A stretch of 6,413 nucleotides of DNA from Candidatus Rokuibacteriota bacterium (GTDB lineage: Bacteria > JAUVQV01), in the NCBI GenBank assembly GCA_030597995.1, contig JAUVQV010000055.1, positions 1-6,413 of the forward strand, written 5' to 3'. The position numbers and the translations under genes were made by a program. A model generated the notes under the pieces. The model saw nothing but the letters and a program-made list of their open reading frames with translations. It was not told where the DNA came from and did no database searches. Shown piece after piece: positions 4,395-6,413 of this stretch. Position 1 is the stretch's first letter. Each line of letters opens with the position of its first letter.

Positions 4395-6413
4395 ATGCAC
4401 CTCTCTGAGAATGGGAAAATGACCTTGGTTCTTGGGGTGACTGCGTCGCTGGCGATTCTTTCAGCGCCCGCGGCTCGATCTTCTACGGGGGGGATCGACG
4501 TCACGGGCCACCACGTCCTCTCCAACGGGATGGAAGTACGTCTCTTCCCACGGCCGACGACGCCCCTGGTGGGGATGCTGGTGCTGGTCAAGACCGGCTA
4601 TGCTTCTGAACGCGCCTCCAACAGCGGTTATTCCCACCTCCTGGAACATTTGGTGTTCGCCGGAACCCGCACCCGGGACCGGGAGGACATCACCCGGGAA
4701 AAGGAAGCAATGGGTGTCTACCTGAACGGCTTCACCCGGGACGACTACACCGGGTACCTCATAGTGGGCCACCGCGCTCACCTCGAGGAACAGATGGAGC
4801 TTTTGTCGGACATGCTCTTTGGTTCCGTCATCGAGGAACAGGCGGTGAGAGAGGCCAGGGAAGTGGTGATCGAGGAGATTCGCCGCGCGCAAAGCCGGCC
4901 GGACGCGCGGGTCGGCGAAATGTTCCAGTCACTCCTCTATGAAGGTTCTTCGTACGCCAGGAGCGGACTCGGCAGCGAGCGCACGGTCCGGGAGGTCTCT
5001 CGGGAAGAAATTCTGAATTACTACCGCCGTACCTACCGCCCGGACAACATGGTGCTCCTGGCGGCGGGGGGGATCTCCGGCGAGGAGGCCCTACCGGTCT
5101 TCGAGCGGACTTTCGGGAACGCCGCGCCGGGGGCCGGCACCGGAGTGGTCGAGCCGCCGCCGCCTCTGCGGGGGCAGAGGGAATACCTCCTTCGGACCGG
5201 ACTTCCGGACCTGAGGCTGGAGGTGGGATTCAACGGCCCGGACCCCAGGGAGCGTCAGGCCGAGGCCCTGGATCTGCTGGCCGCAGTCCTGGGGGGCCGT
5301 GGCGGCGAGCTGCAGAGGGCGCTCGAGGAAAGAGGGTTCACCCCGCGTTCGGTGAGTGCCGGTCTTTCGATCAACGCCGGGTTTTCCCGCTTCGTGATCA
5401 CGGCCGACTTTCCGGGAGAGACCGATCCCGATGCGGCCTGGACCGCGTTGCGGGCGGAGATCGAACGCGCAGCCGAGGAAGGTCTGGCGCCGACCCGGGT
5501 GGAGGCGGCCCGGGATTCCCTGGTTGCGGGTGAGATCATGGGCCGGGAAAAACTTCACTACTATCTGATGGGCAAGGCCGCGTGGGTGCTGGCGGGTGTG
5601 CCGGGTCAGGGCTTCTCGGAAAAGAGGTGGGATCCCTTCGGGCCGGAGGAGCTACGCCGGGCGGTCCGGACCTATCTCGCCGGGCAGCCGTACGCGGCCC
5701 TGCTGGCGGTTCCCGCCGCCGCCGGAGAGAAAATCGGCGCTGAGGGGGCACCGAGGGAGAGGACCGTGTTGGAAAACGGCCTCACGGTGGTCGCCGAGCA
5801 GCGCGAGGGGTCCGGGGTCTTCGCCCTCCATCTGATGACCCGCCACCGCTCCGCCGTCGAACCCCCCGGACAGGCGGGGATCGCCGATTTCCTGCACCGG
5901 ATGCTCACGAGAGGCACCGAAAGCCGCACCAAGAGCGAAATCGCAGAGGAACTGCGCCGACTGGGGGCCTCGCTCTCGACCGCCGGGAATCCCCGGGTGC
6001 CTTTCGGGGATTTTTACACCTCGCGGGCCTTTTCCTTTGTCCGCCTGGAGTGCCTGGAAGAGAAGGCCGGGGAGGCGGTCGCCCTGGTGGCCGAACTGAT
6101 CCGGAAGGCCTCCTTCCCTCCGGAAGAAGTGGAGAAGGTTCGCGGCCTGATGCTGGACTATCTCGCCTACCGCGAGGTCCAGCCCGCTTCCCTCGCCTCG
6201 CGTCTGCTCGCCGAAAGGCTGTACGGCCCGGGTCCCTTTTCCAGGTCCGTGCTGGGCGGCGAGGAATCGCTGCGCTCCCTCACCCGTGACCAGCTTCTGG
6301 CCTTCCGGCGGGCGTACTTCTCCGGAGGAAACGTAATTCTCACCGCCGTCAGCGGACGGCCTCCGAAGGAGTTGATTGCGCTCCTCTCATCCCATTTCTC
6401 CACCCTCCCGCCC
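4395..6413 (+). CDS. Exported M16-family zinc metallopeptidase with active first and degenerate second copy (3' end cut off)
   Basis: M16 peptidases form clam-shaped chambers that degrade peptides. The visible 673 residues begin with a Sec-type signal: a hydrophobic stretch at 10-25 and an APA-type cleavage site near residue 26, predicting a periplasmic enzyme. The first copy (about 38-440) has HLLEH at 81-85 (H81 and H85 zinc ligands, E84 catalytic) and E161 in VVIEEIRR as the third ligand, 80 residues after the first His, as in pitrilysin; its C-terminal subdomain starts near 200. The second copy begins at LENGLTVV (459-466). The matching zinc site reads GIADFLHRM (495-503), so H, E and H are replaced by D498, H501 and R502, and E161 aligns with Y589. 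Such inactive partners are usual in two-copy M16 enzymes. The window ends inside the second copy, so roughly 200 more residues are expected. ATG 4395 is preceded by GGAG at 12 bases. ATG 4419 (Met9), with GAGAA 7 bases upstream, is a credible alternative that still keeps the signal peptide. The gene probably shares a transcript with the one ending at 4316. Confidence 0.9.
   Translation, partial: MHLSENGKMTLVLGVTASLAILSAPAARSSTGGIDVTGHHVLSNGMEVRLFPRPTTPLVGMLVLVKTGYASERASNSGYSHLLEHLVFAGTRTRDREDITREKEAMGVYLNGFTRDDYTGYLIVGHRAHLEEQMELLSDMLFGSVIEEQAVREAREVVIEEIRRAQSRPDARVGEMFQSLLYEGSSYARSGLGSERTVREVSREEILNYYRRTYRPDNMVLLAAGGISGEEALPVFERTFGNAAPGAGTGVVEPPPPLRGQREYLLRTGLPDLRLEVGFNGPDPRERQAEALDLLAAVLGGRGGELQRALEERGFTPRSVSAGLSINAGFSRFVITADFPGETDPDAAWTALRAEIERAAEEGLAPTRVEAARDSLVAGEIMGREKLHYYLMGKAAWVLAGVPGQGFSEKRWDPFGPEELRRAVRTYLAGQPYAALLAVPAAAGEKIGAEGAPRERTVLENGLTVVAEQREGSGVFALHLMTRHRSAVEPPGQAGIADFLHRMLTRGTESRTKSEIAEELRRLGASLSTAGNPRVPFGDFYTSRAFSFVRLECLEEKAGEAVALVAELIRKASFPPEEVEKVRGLMLDYLAYREVQPASLASRLLAERLYGPGPFSRSVLGGEESLRSLTRDQLLAFRRAYFSGGNVILTAVSGRPPKELIALLSSHFSTLPP

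Noticed and set aside
5091..5558. 155-codon minus-strand open frame over the M16 gene
   Set aside because: It is a shadow of the GC-rich M16 coding frame, which is uninterrupted from 4395 to the window end and has clear M16 motifs.

Overview
The window is chromosomal-looking bacterial DNA. It has four genes, all on the + strand, and one gene-poor gap of about 670 bases. The coding parts are GC-rich (the M16 gene most strongly), while the gap holds clearly AT-richer stretches. An HD-GYP signalling protein, a secreted M16 peptidase with a Sec-type signal peptide, and a DUF547 protein together suggest a Gram-negative, environmental, high-GC lineage such as Desulfobacterota, Acidobacteriota or a related phylum. 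Nothing in the sequence fixes the taxon: there is no rRNA, tRNA or phylogenetic marker. No transposase, integrase, CRISPR array, phage gene or defence gene is visible.

Layout: (1) 2-1075, the 3' part of an HD-GYP domain protein, probably a cyclic-di-GMP phosphodiesterase, very likely cut at the window start. (2) 1106-1471, a small zincin-type metallopeptidase (PF06262-like) starting at TTG, 30 bases after the first stop. (3) 1472-2138, a gap with no convincing gene. It begins with a 44-codon open tail in frame with the peptidase and ends in a compact regulatory-looking block of TGTCA half-sites and an extended -10. (4) 2139-4316, a 725-residue fusion of a GH63/trehalase-like (alpha/alpha)6-barrel glycoside hydrolase with a C-terminal DUF547 domain. 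(5) 4395 to the window end, the first 673 residues of an exported two-copy M16 zinc peptidase whose first copy carries the catalytic HxxEH...E set and whose second copy has lost it.

How they may work together: the first two genes are close enough to be co-transcribed, and so are the last two (78 bases apart, no terminator seen between them). I see no established pathway joining all four. The most distinctive observations are the glycoside hydrolase-DUF547 fusion, a near-identical 15-base extended -10 sequence (13 of 15 identical) just before the start codons of two genes that lack a Shine-Dalgarno sequence, an operator-like array of TGTCA half-sites upstream of one of them, and a potential stem that would cover the ribosome binding site of the M16 gene. 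I do not see a clearly new multi-gene system in this window.
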